Assembly (NCBI GenBank): GCA_029204045.2
Contig: JAQNDB010000264.1
Span: 1-64,000 of the forward strand
Reading direction: 5' to 3'
Length of the DNA stretch: 64,000 bases
From: Tillandsia leiboldiana
Lineage: Eukaryota; Streptophyta; Magnoliopsida; Poales; Bromeliaceae
Shown here piece by piece: positions 23,901-35,200 of this stretch (within the stretch, counting starts at the first letter, position 1; each line of letters starts with the position of its first letter). The position numbers and the translations under genes are program-made. The notes under the pieces are model-generated. The model was not told where the DNA came from, did no database searches, and saw only the letters and a list, made by a program, of their open reading frames with translations.

Positions 23901-24871
23901 ATCTCTCCATCCCTAAGTCGTCTACTTTTCTTTAGCGCCTGCATTGAAATACACAAATGCGAGGTGCATCCCGAGTCAATGACCCATGTAAAAGTAGAAC
24001 AAACCGATAAGCAAGTAGTTTCAATGATATGAATCTCGGACATACCTTCCAAAGTTTTATTCTTCACCTTGTCCTTCAGGCTAGCCAAATAGTCCGGGCA
24101 ATTCCTCTTCCAGTGGCCATCCTTTTGACAGTGGAAGCAAGTTCCTTTGGCGGCCTTCTTTTTGGGATTTACCTTGACAGTGTCAGTTTTTGGCTTCTTT
24201 GCAGGCTTCTTCTTTTTCCATTTAGACTTTCTTTTGGAGGAAGCCCGTTCAACAGCCAAAACTGAGCCCTTATTGACTTTTAGCATTCCTTCAGCCGTGA
24301 CCAACATATTCAACAGCTCGGCGAGAGTGCAAGTAATTTTATTCATTTGAAAATTTAAAATAAACTGAGAAAATGAATCAGGTAATGATTGTAAGATCAA
24401 ATCAATTTGAAGTTCTGCGTCCATAGTCATTCCGAGCTTCTCAAGCTCCTCAATGTCCTTAATCATCGCCAAGCAATGATTATTGACTGAGTGACCATCA
24501 GACATCTTAGTCCTGAACAGTCGCCTTGACACTTCGTAACGAGCTGTTCGACTTTGCTCATCATACAACTTTTTAAGATGAAGCAAGATGTCAGCAGAAC
24601 TCTCCATGTGCTCATGCTGGCGTTGCAACTCATTACTCATAGACGCAAGCATGTAGCATTTTACCTTCATGTCATCATCAGTCCATTTATTTCTAGCATC
24701 TTTCTGTTGAGCTGTTGGATTCGCGGGCACTGCTGGAGCCTCCGTGTCCAACACGTAGGCTAATTTTTCAGAATTGAGAACAATTCTCAAATTCCTCAGC
24801 CAATCGGTGAAATTCGGTCCAGTTAAGCGATTAGTATCAAGTATTCTGACAAGTGGGTTAGAGGCGGACAT
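20909..24871 (-). CDS. C2 gag-pol polyprotein (1320 aa)
   Basis: One uninterrupted frame from ATG 24871 (MSASNPLVRILDTNRL) to TAG at 20909. Domains in order: gag (residues 1-230), basic linker rich in Lys (about 210-245), zinc knuckle CFHCQKDGHWKRNC (about 245), protease VIDSGCTSHLC (about 300), GAG-pre-integrase WHLRLGH (about 445), integrase with catalytic D in HTDVCGPF, D in RSDRGGEY and E in ELNGVSERRNR, reverse transcriptase (KWIFKRK, QMDVKTAFLNGYL, YVDDILLIGND) and RNase H (SGYTDSDF, STMEAEYIA, FCDNNGAI, KHIERRYHKIREYI). All catalytic motifs I can check are present. Length is normal for plant copia. A Tork, TAR or Angela-like lineage is likely from the gag start, but not certain. The polyprotein would form particles, copy its RNA and integrate the product. 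Confidence 0.97.
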   Translation of the reverse strand: MSASNPLVRILDTNRLTGPNFTDWLRNLRIVLNSEKLAYVLDTEAPAVPANPTAQQKDARNKWTDDDMKVKCYMLASMSNELQRQHEHMESSADILLHLKKLYDEQSRTARYEVSRRLFRTKMSDGHSVNNHCLAMIKDIEELEKLGMTMDAELQIDLILQSLPDSFSQFILNFQMNKITCTLAELLNMLVTAEGMLKVNKGSVLAVERASSKRKSKWKKKKPAKKPKTDTVKVNPKKKAAKGTCFHCQKDGHWKRNCPDYLASLKDKVKNKTLEGMSEIHIIETTCLSVCSTFTWVIDSGCTSHLCISMQALKKSRRLRDGEITLRVGNGARVAAVAVGTYPLCLPTGVVLELRDCLYVPSATRNLISVSRLVLDGYKFIFESNICSIYLRNNLIGCGSLIDNLYYLHMDVSMNTVDNDMNENTIGFKRPREKVNKTYLWHLRLGHIGEDRVNKLAKDGILGSLLPEPYPACESCLQGKMTKSPFVGQGQRATEVLALIHTDVCGPFDVSAWGGYLYFITFTDDYSRYGYVYLIKHKSEVFEKFKEFRQEVEKQMEKPIKALRSDRGGEYLSTDFLTYLKNNGIVSQWTPPGTPELNGVSERRNRTLLDMVRSMMSFTNLPTSLWGYALLTAIYILNRVPSKSVPTTPYEMWHGRKPSFTHIKTWGCPAYIKKLKTDKLESRSVKGRFIGYPKESLGYNFYLPESHNVIVSRHAFFLENEFILAGGSGRKIELEEKVSLESSIPRALPDNSVIPEITLPPRKSSRISHPPDKYMGLFIVDMEEMFLVGDKDHRDDPKTYSEAMSDIDSEKWLEAMKSEIDSMYSNQVWTLVDPPEGIVPVGCKWIFKRKIGSDGKVETYKARLVAKGYSQREGIDYQDTFSPVAMLKSIRTLLAIAAHYDYEIWQMDVKTAFLNGYLEEEIYMEQPLGFTTKDRSHKVCKLQRSIYGLKQASRSWNTRFNDAVESFDFIRNEEEPCVYKKVSGSAVTFLVLYVDDILLIGNDIPMLTSVKLWLSKEFSMKDLGEASYILGIKVYRDRPKKLLGLSQAMYIDEVLKRFSMENSKRGMVPLRHGIHLSKTMSPKTPEERSRMSRIPYASAIGSLMYAMLCTRPDIAQAVSVTSRYQSNPGEEHWVAVKNILKYLRRTKDMFLVLGGGELKVSGYTDSDFMSDIDDRKSSSGYLFICNSGSIVWKSSKQETIADSTMEAEYIAASEAAKEAVWIKKFITELGVVPSSRDPLPLFCDNNGAIGLAKEPRSHQKSKHIERRYHKIREYIKDKHIEVQKVASADNVADPLTKALTQQKLETHLEKMGIRYMTDWL

Positions 24872-26136
24872 TTTCTGCAGATGGTTAAGATTCTAATTAG
24901 TTGTGTACTTAATCATAATCCATTTTGATTAGGGGCTTTAAATCTAAATGGTGCCTCCCACTAATTTTAGCGAATCTCCACACTCCCCGAGTGGAGAAAA
25001 CGAAAACTTTACTAAAAGTTTCTAGTGGGAATTGCGGTCCCATCTATTTGCACACTACCTCATCCTGACAGATTCTTGGCAATGAGTAAAGAAATGAGTG
25101 AACAACTCTTGTTCAATGCTTCTCAAGCAAATCGCAATTTTATCTTTGGCCTCCAAAAATATAGGCCTCATCCTAACAGATTCTTGGCCTTATCTTTTGG
25201 TTAAATTAGACCCACCGTTCATCATGCAAATAAAAAAAAGTCATTGAATCCTTATCCTGACAGATTCTTGGATTCAACCCCTTTCTTACCACATAGCATC
25301 TCATGCCAATAGAATGGTTGCGACTCCCTAATGCAACTGACCCCCGTGTCCGGGTGCATCAATCAACACTAAAGAGACGCCCACACCCTACAACGATGGA
25401 AGGCCACTAATGGGTTCATAACACCATTAACTTAATATTTTATTTAGGGAGATTTGTTATCTCATCAGTTTTAATTTATTATAAATTTTACATCTCATGC
25501 AAACCATCGCATCATATGCACATATATCGCATATATATATATAAAAATAACTACCGGTGATGATCATGGATTTTAATTTGATTCGAGCCTGAGCCACCAG
25601 GCCGGAATCGGGTCAGAGGGTATTACACACAAAAACTTGCTCTGCATCTTGATCAGATTGGAGTAGATCAACTCTTGTCGGCTCCCTCGATCAATATTTG
25701 GTCCAAACTTGATCTGCACCGCATCAACTCTTGAATGGAACAAATCGTCATCGAATCTAAACTACCCCTTTACCCTTTAATTTTGCAACAATTACAATAC
25801 AACCCATAATAATAATGAGACACACAGGTCTCCAAATTACATAATTTAATTGGTGCACGCAGGCACTCAAAAGGAATCTAACACTGGGTCCTTATTAAAT
25901 TACACCCATTCACATCATCACAAGGTTGCTATCCATGATCATCACCTCATACACATCACAGGCATATAAAATAAAATTCTCTAATTCGATTTCTAATTAA
26001 TTGGGTTTCAAAACAATCAAAAATATACTCAAAAACAATCTTCATTGTTTTGATTTTGATCGTTCCAGAAAAACCCAATCAACATCGAAAAAGAGATTAG
26101 ATCTAAAACAAACGATGAGGGTGGCTCTGATACCAC
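24872..26136 (-). other. 5' leader of C2 with primer binding site
   Basis: TGGTATCAGAGCC (minus, 26123-26135) lies one base from the 5' LTR and matches initiator Met-tRNA. The leader to the gag ATG is about 1.26 kb with no credible ORF. It carries three copies of CCAAGAATCTGT(C/T)AGGAT (minus; about 25061-25079, 25169-25187, 25255-25271) at spacings of about 108 and 85 bp. Confidence 0.85.
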
Positions 26137-28274
26137 TGTAAGAAAAAAACGGATATGCGCAGCGGAAGAAAAAAAAAACGCAATTAAAATTTTTTCTTAA
26201 ACCAGGATCACCTCATGTTTTGTTTTAGATCATAAAAGGGTAATCTAATTGATCTCATCAATTAGGATTTAATTTTTACCTTGCGCGGGTCGAGATCACC
26301 GCGAAGCCGACGATCGTTGGTAAAAATTGTTCGTCCTTGATAGCCGCGCACGCACCCGGCCTCTACTTGTGTCCACACGGAATTACGCCCTTGATCGAAA
26401 AATCGATCTCCTTGATTCGCGATCCGATCGCGAATTAATTCTTGCGTCGATGTAAGGAGGATGAATCAATCTTCTAATTGTGCTAGCAATCTTCCGAAGA
26501 TCGAGAACGATTAATTATGGAGGACTTTAGGAAAAGGGAGAGGATAGGCGGCTAGGGTTTTCTCACGTTCCGCGACTTGATTAATTTCCACTTTATCTTT
26601 CTCCAAAATTGTTACGTATCACATACGTACTACCTATTCTTATAATAGGAAGTTGGCCGGCTATAACAAAATTAAATCTTATAATTAGTTACAAAAAGAT
26701 CTCCTAAAATATAGTAACTAATTAAATCTTATAATTAGTTACCAAGAAAGATCTAGTAACTAATTAAATCTTATAATTAGTTACAAAGAAAAGATCTCCT
26801 AAAATATAGTAACTAATTAAATCTTATAATTAGTTACCAAGAAAGATCTAGTAACTAATTAAATCTTATAATTAGTTACAAAGAAAAGATCTCCTAAAAT
26901 ATAGTAACTAATTAAATCTTATAATTAGTTACAAAGAAAGATCTTTTAAATTAAATCTCAAGATAAAATCTAGTAACTAATTAAATCTTATCCTAATCCG
27001 ATTGGATTATCCATTATCCTACGTGTGTAACATTTACACATAAGTCCTCCAAATATTTACTAACGATTAGTAAATACACCATGCAACTTTTGCACTTAAA
27101 TACCTCTAATTTACAATAATTACAAATTAGTCCTTTTACTAATAAATTAGTAAACTTTAGTATTGTGATTATAATTAATCCATTCTATAAACTTCTTTAT
27201 CATCTCCTTGATATCGATCATGCGCGATTCCTTATGTGTGTGACCTAATAGGTTCAATTCTGTCTGGTAGTGAGATATGATGCGATCCCCATCGACATCA
27301 TCATCGAAACTCCTTTTGATGGATCAAACACTTTTGATTCTTCCATCGTATAATAATTATTCGCCTATAATTATTCTTATTGGTTCCCACAATCCACCAG
27401 TGACGCCTAGCAGCATATGGTGGCAATCCAGTCAGAAGTGAATATTGGACTGAACCTCAAGGTGCAGTTACCGTACAATACAATCCTTCTATCGCATAGT
27501 CCCAACTGAGTGGAGGTCATGGAATACTCGTCAAACCCCATCACCCGTTATATGACAAATTTGATAGGACACAAGCTCATATGGTTACTCTTGGAAACAC
27601 CTTTCCATGAACCATATTACCCCGGCCGAGGATTTCTGAGCTTTGCCTTACAAATAGCATAGGACTAATTATCTCTCTACCGAGAGCGATAGATCCCCTG
27701 TAAACAAACACCCATTCCTAATATGAACCGACTGCGGCCAACATATACTACTAAGACCCGTGACTAGGATCAGAGTTTGCATAGTCAAACTACAGTAGCC
27801 TCATATTGAATGGCCGTGGTGTCGCAGGTCTAAGGATCAGTTGTACCACTGCAACATCGAATCAGTTACTGACGAAAGAGTAGACATCCAAGTAACTAAT
27901 CGTAATTGGTCACGCTCAGTGCCCTTGTTCTATAACAACCACCTGCACGTTCGCTCCAGTGTCCCCACACTAATGACTTGAGACTCGTCATCCTAAAAGA
28001 GAGCGACACATACATCAATCTTGCCGGATCAATCATCGTCCCCATGATGATCCTCCGATTGAGAGCATTCATGACTTAATCACTAATAATATGTATCTCA
28101 AATTCTTAACTCTTAAGAATATACATTATCATCTCATTAAATCAAAGGACGATTCATGGACACATCAAACATGAATGGCATAAAATGCCCAAATTATAAT
28201 AAAGATCAAGTACAAATATGTTCCATATAATAAAATGCGTCAGCCTGATAGGCTTTTGGGGCATACAACTAACA
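26137..28274 (-). repeat. 5' LTR of C2 (2138 bp)
   Basis: Nearly identical to 18758-20894 and in the same orientation. TATTATAAG-like box at about 26638-26648. It ends at the gaatc duplication (28275-28279), where LTR G2 resumes. Confidence 0.95.
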
Positions 28275-31200
28275 GAATCTCCATCCAGGGAATACAGCTA
28301 CACTCCTCGGGTGGTAAAGATCTAGCCCGTGACTCCCTCGCCTCGGACAACGATCGAAGATCAGCAACTCTCGAAGAAAACACTGCAAAACAGGGGGGAA
28401 GAAGAAGCAAGGGAAACAACAATGGGGGTGAGAACCACTAGTAAACCAGTAGCCTCCCCCTGTGGGTAAAGCCTCAAGCTCCGGCGTACCCACTAAGTCT
28501 ACCAGAGGCAAGAAAAGGGGCAAGTGGTAAAGCTGTAAACAGAACTACTGAATAAAAGGGAAAACCACAACAAGTATGCCTCTATATGCAATACCGAAGG
28601 AAATGACGGTATGAATGCATCCGAAAACAGTATCTGACCAAATAGACCCAATCTAGTGCCACCAGTAAAAACTGGTACTGCCTGCTCTGCTGTCGAACTC
28701 AAGAACTCGGCCTGGTGCCCGGCGCTCGGCACCGTGTAAAGCCTACTCCGGAGTGGCACTCGAGGGCAGCGACCCACACGAGTAAAGTATCACTGTATCA
28801 AGCATCTCTGTAACCACTGTCTCATAATAGCAGGACTGGATCATGACTATGATCAAAGTGGGAAACTCCGTCCACTAATAAAACCCCGATCTGATGCAAT
28901 AGTAAACATCCGGTCAACCGCCCAAAGTCCGCGGTCACCGCAACAACCCACAACCCACAACTGGGGAAAATAACTAAGATCCGGTCAACCGCCTACTGTC
29001 CGCGGTTGCCGCAATAACCCATAATCCAACATCAAGTACACCCTGTCACTGACCCGCAGGTCTCGGCTACACTATCCCAAACCTCTGCTCGAACTCGAGC
29101 AACCTGACTCGAAAGTCTGAATAAAAGGAGAAAGAAAGCAATCATGGTTTCTCCTAAGTCAAATCCCAATATGATAGTGTAGCAATAAATAGTGGCCTAT
29201 CTTGATGTCCAAATAAGCATGCAAAAGTCCTCAGCAATGTGAGAGAGAAAAACATCAAATAACAGTTCCACATGTGTAACTAATAATAAATCCACATAGA
29301 TATACCCAATATGCTAAAATCATTAGTCAACTACACATGTAAATAACACCTGATCCATAATAAATCCCAAAGTGGCACCCGCACATAGATAAGTCATCAT
29401 GTCCCAACATTTAATCCATTTAATCCACTTTCATAAAATCTATGTGCTAATATGGCATGTTAATTATCACTATTAAATATGTCCCCGCAATCATGTTTCC
29501 ACAATAATATTATCCAATAAGATTCCCAACATGTTATATCCACATGATTAGTCTCAAATGATAGGCTCACATTTATATCAGTCAAACATGCATCGCAATC
29601 AATCAATATGTTCAATAGTGGGCTTCTTTAATAAACTTAGTGAGCAAGTCAGAAGTAGAGGTATGCAGCAACCACCCACCTCGAAAAGCGTGCACAACAC
29701 CAAAAGAGACCTCTCGCTGCCCGCTGTCCTCTAACACAGCAATCCATCGCAAACTGTGCCCCACTGCACAAAACATTGTGCACAATTAATCCTAAAACTG
29801 TACAATTCCTTACTGTCCAAAATCAGCCCCAAAATGGCTAAATATCACCTCTGTCCAGTCCCCAAGAAAATCCAGAAAATTCACGGTCGCGTTCCTCGCG
29901 AAAAGTAGCCCCAAAACGACTGTTTAAACGCCCAGATCTGATAACTGTAGACCAAGATAAAAATAAAACACCGTTGCACCTCAAAACCTTCCAAATCAGA
30001 ATTCCTGTAGCAATCTGTCCAAGAAAAGCTTAATTATCACCTTCGAAACAATTTCCATAAATCTCAGAAAAATCACCACTGTGTTCCTCGCGACGAGTAG
30101 ATCAAAATCGAGTCTTGAAACGCCTTGATCCGATGTTCCTAGGCTGAGATATAAAATCGACAAGCCGGTGCTGTCCAAAATCCATCACAGAAAAATGGGG
30201 GTCAAAGATGTCTCGGGAAACGTGCCAAAAGTGCGAAACAGAGCAAAACGATCAACACGAAAATCGAAGCCTTACCTCTTAGGAACACGCTGTTGAAGAA
30301 ATCGTCCAAAAACTCCTCTTGGTTTGCTCACAGTGAATTTCTGACTGAATTGTGACGGTAACGGGCCGAAAAGGGGAGAAAACCGAGGCGAACTGTAAAA
30401 CCGATATCGCCGTTGCCGAGCATCCAGAAAATCTGGGAATCCACCACGAGATCAAGGGCATCAAGAGGGAAAACTTTCATAAAGAACTTACCCTCCCATT
30501 CTCACTCTACAGCTCGGAAAAAGGAAAGGAAATGAGGGAAGTGGGCTGCCTTATATAGGCCCACCAAAACAATTCCATTAATACCCGGGGTGTCCCCGGT
30601 TTCGGGCGCCCGAATCTTTCGGGCCCCGAAATCGGGCGCACACAGTAACTCGGCCCGGCCCGGCCCACTCCGCGCACGCGATCCGGTCGGACCGCACGAC
30701 CGTCCAACCCGCTCCCCGCACCGACACGTGTCCCAGAACACCGAACAACGGATCCGACCGCTCCTCTCACGCCACGTGGCGCACCCTGGTCAACGGGGCA
30801 GTTGGCGCCCGCCAATGGCGGGCCGCCACGTGGCGCCCGCGTGCGCCACCCTGCCACCGTGCCCGCCACGCCAGCCGGCCGCCGCCTGCCGCGCCTGCCA
30901 CCGCCGCCTGCCACGCCACCTGCCCCGCCGCACGCGCACAGTAGCACACCCAATCCTCGCGCGCCACGTGTCACGGCCAAACGATCGCTGCACCCGGTTC
31001 ATGATACACCAAACACCGAACCAATGAAATGATGCCACGTGTCTTCCCGCCCAATCCACCATGCACCACACTTTCCCGTAGACCGCGACCTGTGAACCAT
31101 CAAATGGGAAGCCGCCACGTGGCACCCCGCTCCGGTGCACGCCTATCGCGTGGACCGCGCAACCGCGCGCCCTGCCCGCGCCCACGCGCCCTGCCCGCCG

Positions 31201-31640
31201 CCGCTTTCCGCCTGCCCGAGGCCGCGCCGCCGCTCTCCGCCGCTGCCCGCCGCCGCCGGCGATCGCCGGAATCACTGTTCCGGCGTGAACAGTAACCCGA
31301 GCTCAAAAACATCAAGTGGGTAGTCCATTTTGACCGTTTTCGCGCGCTGAATCCAAATTTGACGTCCATTTTGCCAAATTCCAACTCTAAAATTTGCCGG
31401 AGGCTCCCGGAAGTGTATTCTTAGCCCGAATTTCGCGCGGAGCCCAAATTTAATATCCGATTCGCGCAAAACCACCTCTAAACCCTCCACGGGGTCCTCT
31501 GATCACTCACATGATCCAAATAAGCCCGACGTCCGACACTTATGTCCAATTATGCCCCAAACACCTCCAACACACTCTTTAGGCCTCCAATAGCCACCCC
31601 AACGCACTGCAGCAGCTCTGCGGAGATCCGGGTCATCACA

Positions 31641-32276
31641 GCCAGGGCTCCAGAGCAGCAGTTTGAAAGGAAACGCCCAGCCCCGGATGTTGATGGACAG
31701 GCCAGTTCTCGGAGACGGCCTCGGCTTCGCAGCAAGTGTATTTTCTGTAGAGGACAGCATCCATCAGATACCTGCGATCTTAGGCACGGTCGTTGTTTCA
31801 AGTGTGGGCAGCCGGGCCACATCCGAGCTACTTGCCCCCTCCCGACCTTTGTAGCACCTTCTTCGGCGTCGGCCCCTATCGCATCCCAGCAGAGGTCGCG
31901 GTCACGACATCAGAGGCGACAGCAGCAGCAGAGGCAGCCCCAGCAGGCTGTCAGGTGCATCTTTTGCGGGGACCAGCATCCCGCCGGTACTTGTGAGCTG
32001 AGGTGGGGTCGCTGTTTTAAGTGTGGACAGCCTGGGCACTTGCGAGCGACGTGCCCCGCAGGGACAGCTGCAGCACCCACTTCAGCGTTTGTTCCTACTA
32101 CTTCCCAACTACGACCGGGAACTCCACCGACGGATCTCCAGGTAGACCGATCTTCGCCGCCCTGCTTATCTGGTGAGAGACGGCCGTTGTCGAGCGGCCA
32201 GGATTGCCTAGCACAGATGGAGGATTCTACTGTCGCCGACCGAGTTGTGGCAGGTATGTTTTATTTTTGGCGGTAG
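31641..32276 (+). pseudogene. G1 gag, C-terminal part with duplicated zinc-knuckle pair
   Basis: Resumes after the composite insertion (RAPEQQFERKRPAPD). It has two tandem cassettes, each of an atypical CX2CX3HX4C knuckle followed by a classical CX2CX4HX4C one: CIFCRGQHPSDTC / CFKCGQPGHIRATC (about 31738-31835) and CIFCGDQHPAGTC / CFKCGQPGHLRATC (about 31962-32060). A Gln/Arg-rich stretch separates them. The frame ends at TAG 32274-32276, just before the protease. Knuckles bind the RNA genome. Confidence 0.85.
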
Positions 32277-35200
32277 GATTCGTATCTTATTGTTGCAGGA
32301 GCATCTCATTCTTTCATTAGTCGAGCATTTGCATCCCTTCATGGGTTAGAGATAGAGTCCTGGTCGCATGCATTAGAGGTGCGGATTCCTGATCACGTTT
32401 TGCATGTCGAGGAGTATTGTGTGGCTTGCCCAGTGCAGATGGGACCTTAGATATTGCCTGCAGACTTGCTTGTCTTGCAGCAGCTCCAGGGTTTCGACTT
32501 GGTGTTAGGGATGGATTGGCTGTCACGGTATTCCGCCTCTATCGACTACAGAGAGAGGACGGTGACTCTCCGCGAGCCAGGACAGGAGGAGTTTATCTTC
32601 AGAGGTTGCCAGAGCACGCTGTTTGCAGCGACTATTTCCTCGGTGAGAGCTAGGCGGATGATTAGTAGAGGTTGCACTGCCTTTTTGGCCACTGTTGTGG
32701 AGGTGCCTACGGCGGCACTGGGACTCGAGGATATCCCTATTGTCCGCGAGTTCCCAGATGTGTTTCCCCCAGAGTTGACGACGATGCCACCGGAGAGGGA
32801 GATAGAGTTTGTGATTGATGTGGTTCCAGGGACTGCACCAATCTCAAAGGCACCCTATAGGATGGCGCCTGCCGAATTGAGGGAGTTGAAGGCCCAGCTT
32901 CAGGATCTTTTGGACAGGGGCTTTATCAGGCCCAGTGTTTCTTCGTGGGGAGCGCCTGTATTGTTTGTGAAGAAGTAGGATGGGTCGCTCCTATTGTGTG
33001 TGGATTTAGGGAGTTGAACAAAGTGACCATCCGGAACAAGTATCCTTTACCGCGGATTGATGATTTGTTCTATCAGTTGCAGGGAGCGTCTGTGTTCTCG
33101 AAGATTGATCTGCAGTCCAGTTATCACCAGCTGAGGGTGAGGGCCGAGGACATCTCCAAAACGGCTTTCAGATCACGGTACGGGCATTATGGGTTTACTG
33201 TGATGCCTTTCGGGTTGACAAATGCCCCTGCCGCATTCATGAATTTAATGAACAGGATATTTCAGCCGTTTTTGGACCGGTTTGTGGTGGTGTTCATCGA
33301 TGATATTCTGATCTACTCCCGGAGTGATCTGGAGCACGAGGAGCACTTGAGGACCGTGCTACAGCTTCTGCGAGAGAAGAAGCTGTATGCTAAGTTCAAA
33401 AAGTGCGAGTTTTGGCTCCGGGAGGTTGCCTTTCTGGGTCATGTTGTTTCAGCTGCTGGTGTGTCCGTGGATCCGGCCAAGGTGGGTGCTATTCGAGATT
33501 GGCCGAGGCCGACGACTATCACCGAGGTGCGGAGCTTTCTTGGTTTGGCGGGCTACTATCGGCGTTTCGTGGAGGGCTTTGCGAGGCTTTCCTCTCCCCT
33601 TACACGTTTGACCAGGAAAGGGGTTAAGCTCATTTGGAGCGAGACGTGCCAGAGCTGTTTTGAGGAGCTGAAGCAGAGGTTGATGACTGCTCCGATCCTT
33701 GCCCTCCCAGTTATGGGGGAAGGATTTGTGATTTACAGTGATGCCTCACATAGTGGTCTGGGGTGTGTATTGATGCAGCGTGGTAGGGTAATTGCCTATG
33801 CTTCACGGCAATTAAAGGACTATGAGAAAAATTACCCTACTCACGATCTTGAGTTGGCCGCGGTAGTGTTTGCTCTGAAGCTGTGGCGGCATTATTTGTA
33901 TGGAGAGCATTGCGAGATATATACTAATCACAAAAGCTTGAAGTATCTGCTCACCCAAAAAGAGCTGAATTTAAGGCAACGCCGGTGGTTGGAGCTGCTA
34001 AAGGATTATGATCTGAGTATCCTTTATCATCCCGGCAAGGCCAATGTTGTGGCGGATGCTTTGAGCAGGAGGACGAGTCTGAGCTTTTTGATCTCGCAGC
34101 AGGCGCCGTTGGTCGAGCAGATGAGGCGGTTACAGTTGGAGGTAGTATCCCCTGGGGTCTCTGCTAGACTCATGTCTATGGTCTTGCAGCCCACTCTGTT
34201 GGAGAGGATCAGGGACACTCAGAGTGAGGACCCCCACTTGACGAGGATCAGGACGCAGCTTCAGGCGGATCAGATAGGGGATTTTTCTGTGGATAGCTCG
34301 GGAGTACTGCGGTACAGGGACCGAGTGTGTGTGCCTATGGATCAGGAGATTGGAGATCAGATTTTGAGGGAGGCTAATTATACACCTTATACCATCCATT
34401 CTGGAGGTACTAAGATGTATAAGGACCTCAAGGCACAGTTTTGGTGGCCCGGGATGAAGCGGGACATTGGGAGATTCGTAGCTCATTGTTTAACTTGCCA
34501 GCAAGTGAAAGCAGAGCATCGCGTTCCTGCTGGTAAGTTGCAGAGTCTTCCAATTCCCGAGTGGAATGGGACCACGTCACTATGGATTTCGTCACTGGAT
34601 TGCCGAGGGCGCAGAGCGGGGCTGATGCGATCTGGTTATTGTGGACAGACTCACCAAGTCGGCGCACTTCTTACCGGTTCAGATGACTTGGTCACTGGAG
34701 CGTCTGGCACAGTTATATCTGGATGAGATAGTGAGGCTTCACGGTATCCCTGCTTCGATTGTGTCAGATCGAGACCCGAGATTCGTATCACGCTTTTGGG
34801 GGAGTTTGCATTCAGCATTGGGGACTCAGCTCAGGTTTAGCACCGCTTTCCACCCACAGACCGATGGACAGTCAGAACGCACCATACAGACCCTCGAGGA
34901 TATGTTGAGAGCGTGCGTTATGGATTTTGAAGGAGGGTGGTACCGGCACTTGTCGTTGGTTGAGTTCGCGTACAACAACAGCTATCAGGCGAGCATCCAG
35001 ATGGCTCCGTTTGAGGCGTTGTATGGACGCAAGTGTCGGTCTCCCTTATTTTGGAGTGACGTGGGTGAGAGAAGGACTTTGGGACCGGATTTGCTTTTGA
35101 AGGCTGAGGAAAAGGTCAGAGTCATTCGCCGACACCTTGTGACAGCCCAGAGTCGTCAGAGGAGCTACGCCGACACTCGACGGCGAGACCTGGAGTTTCA

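Larger units (their letters stand above)
18758..28274 (-). mobile_element. intact young Ty1/copia element C2
   Basis: A complete minus-strand element of 9517 bp flanked by gaatc (18753-18757, 28275-28279). LTRs are 18758-20894 and 26137-28274. Comparing them line by line I find one substitution (A/C near 19753 versus 27132) and one extra A in an A-run (near 18791/26171). It has a primer binding site, polypurine tract and full gag-pol frame. It is therefore the youngest element seen here and a candidate for a mobile copy. Confidence 0.96.
17818..31640 (-). mobile_element. composite insertion 1: gypsy LTR (G2) joined to a Cassandra TRIM
   Basis: One perfect 5-bp duplication, gccag (17813-17817 and 31641-31645), flanks a unit whose two ends come from different elements. 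On the minus strand it starts as a gypsy LTR (TGTGATGACCCGG, at 31640). It runs to that LTR's end at 18397, continues through the 8-nt spacer (18389-18396) and enters a Cassandra element whose own end (GGCGTCACA, at 17818) meets the duplication. C2 is nested inside. See findings for the proposed mechanism. Confidence 0.85.
18397..31640 (-). repeat. gypsy LTR G2 (solo, about 3.7 kb), split by C2
   Basis: LTR of the same broad type as G1: starts TGTGATGACCCGGATC (minus, 31640) and ends GGGGCGTGACA (18397). It consists of 28280-31640 plus 18397-18757. No internal gypsy coding region accompanies it. TATATAAG lies at 30550-30557, preceded by six CACGTG boxes between 30725 and 31121 in very GC-rich DNA. 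ORFs in that GC-rich stretch occur in several frames and look spurious. Confidence 0.88.
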
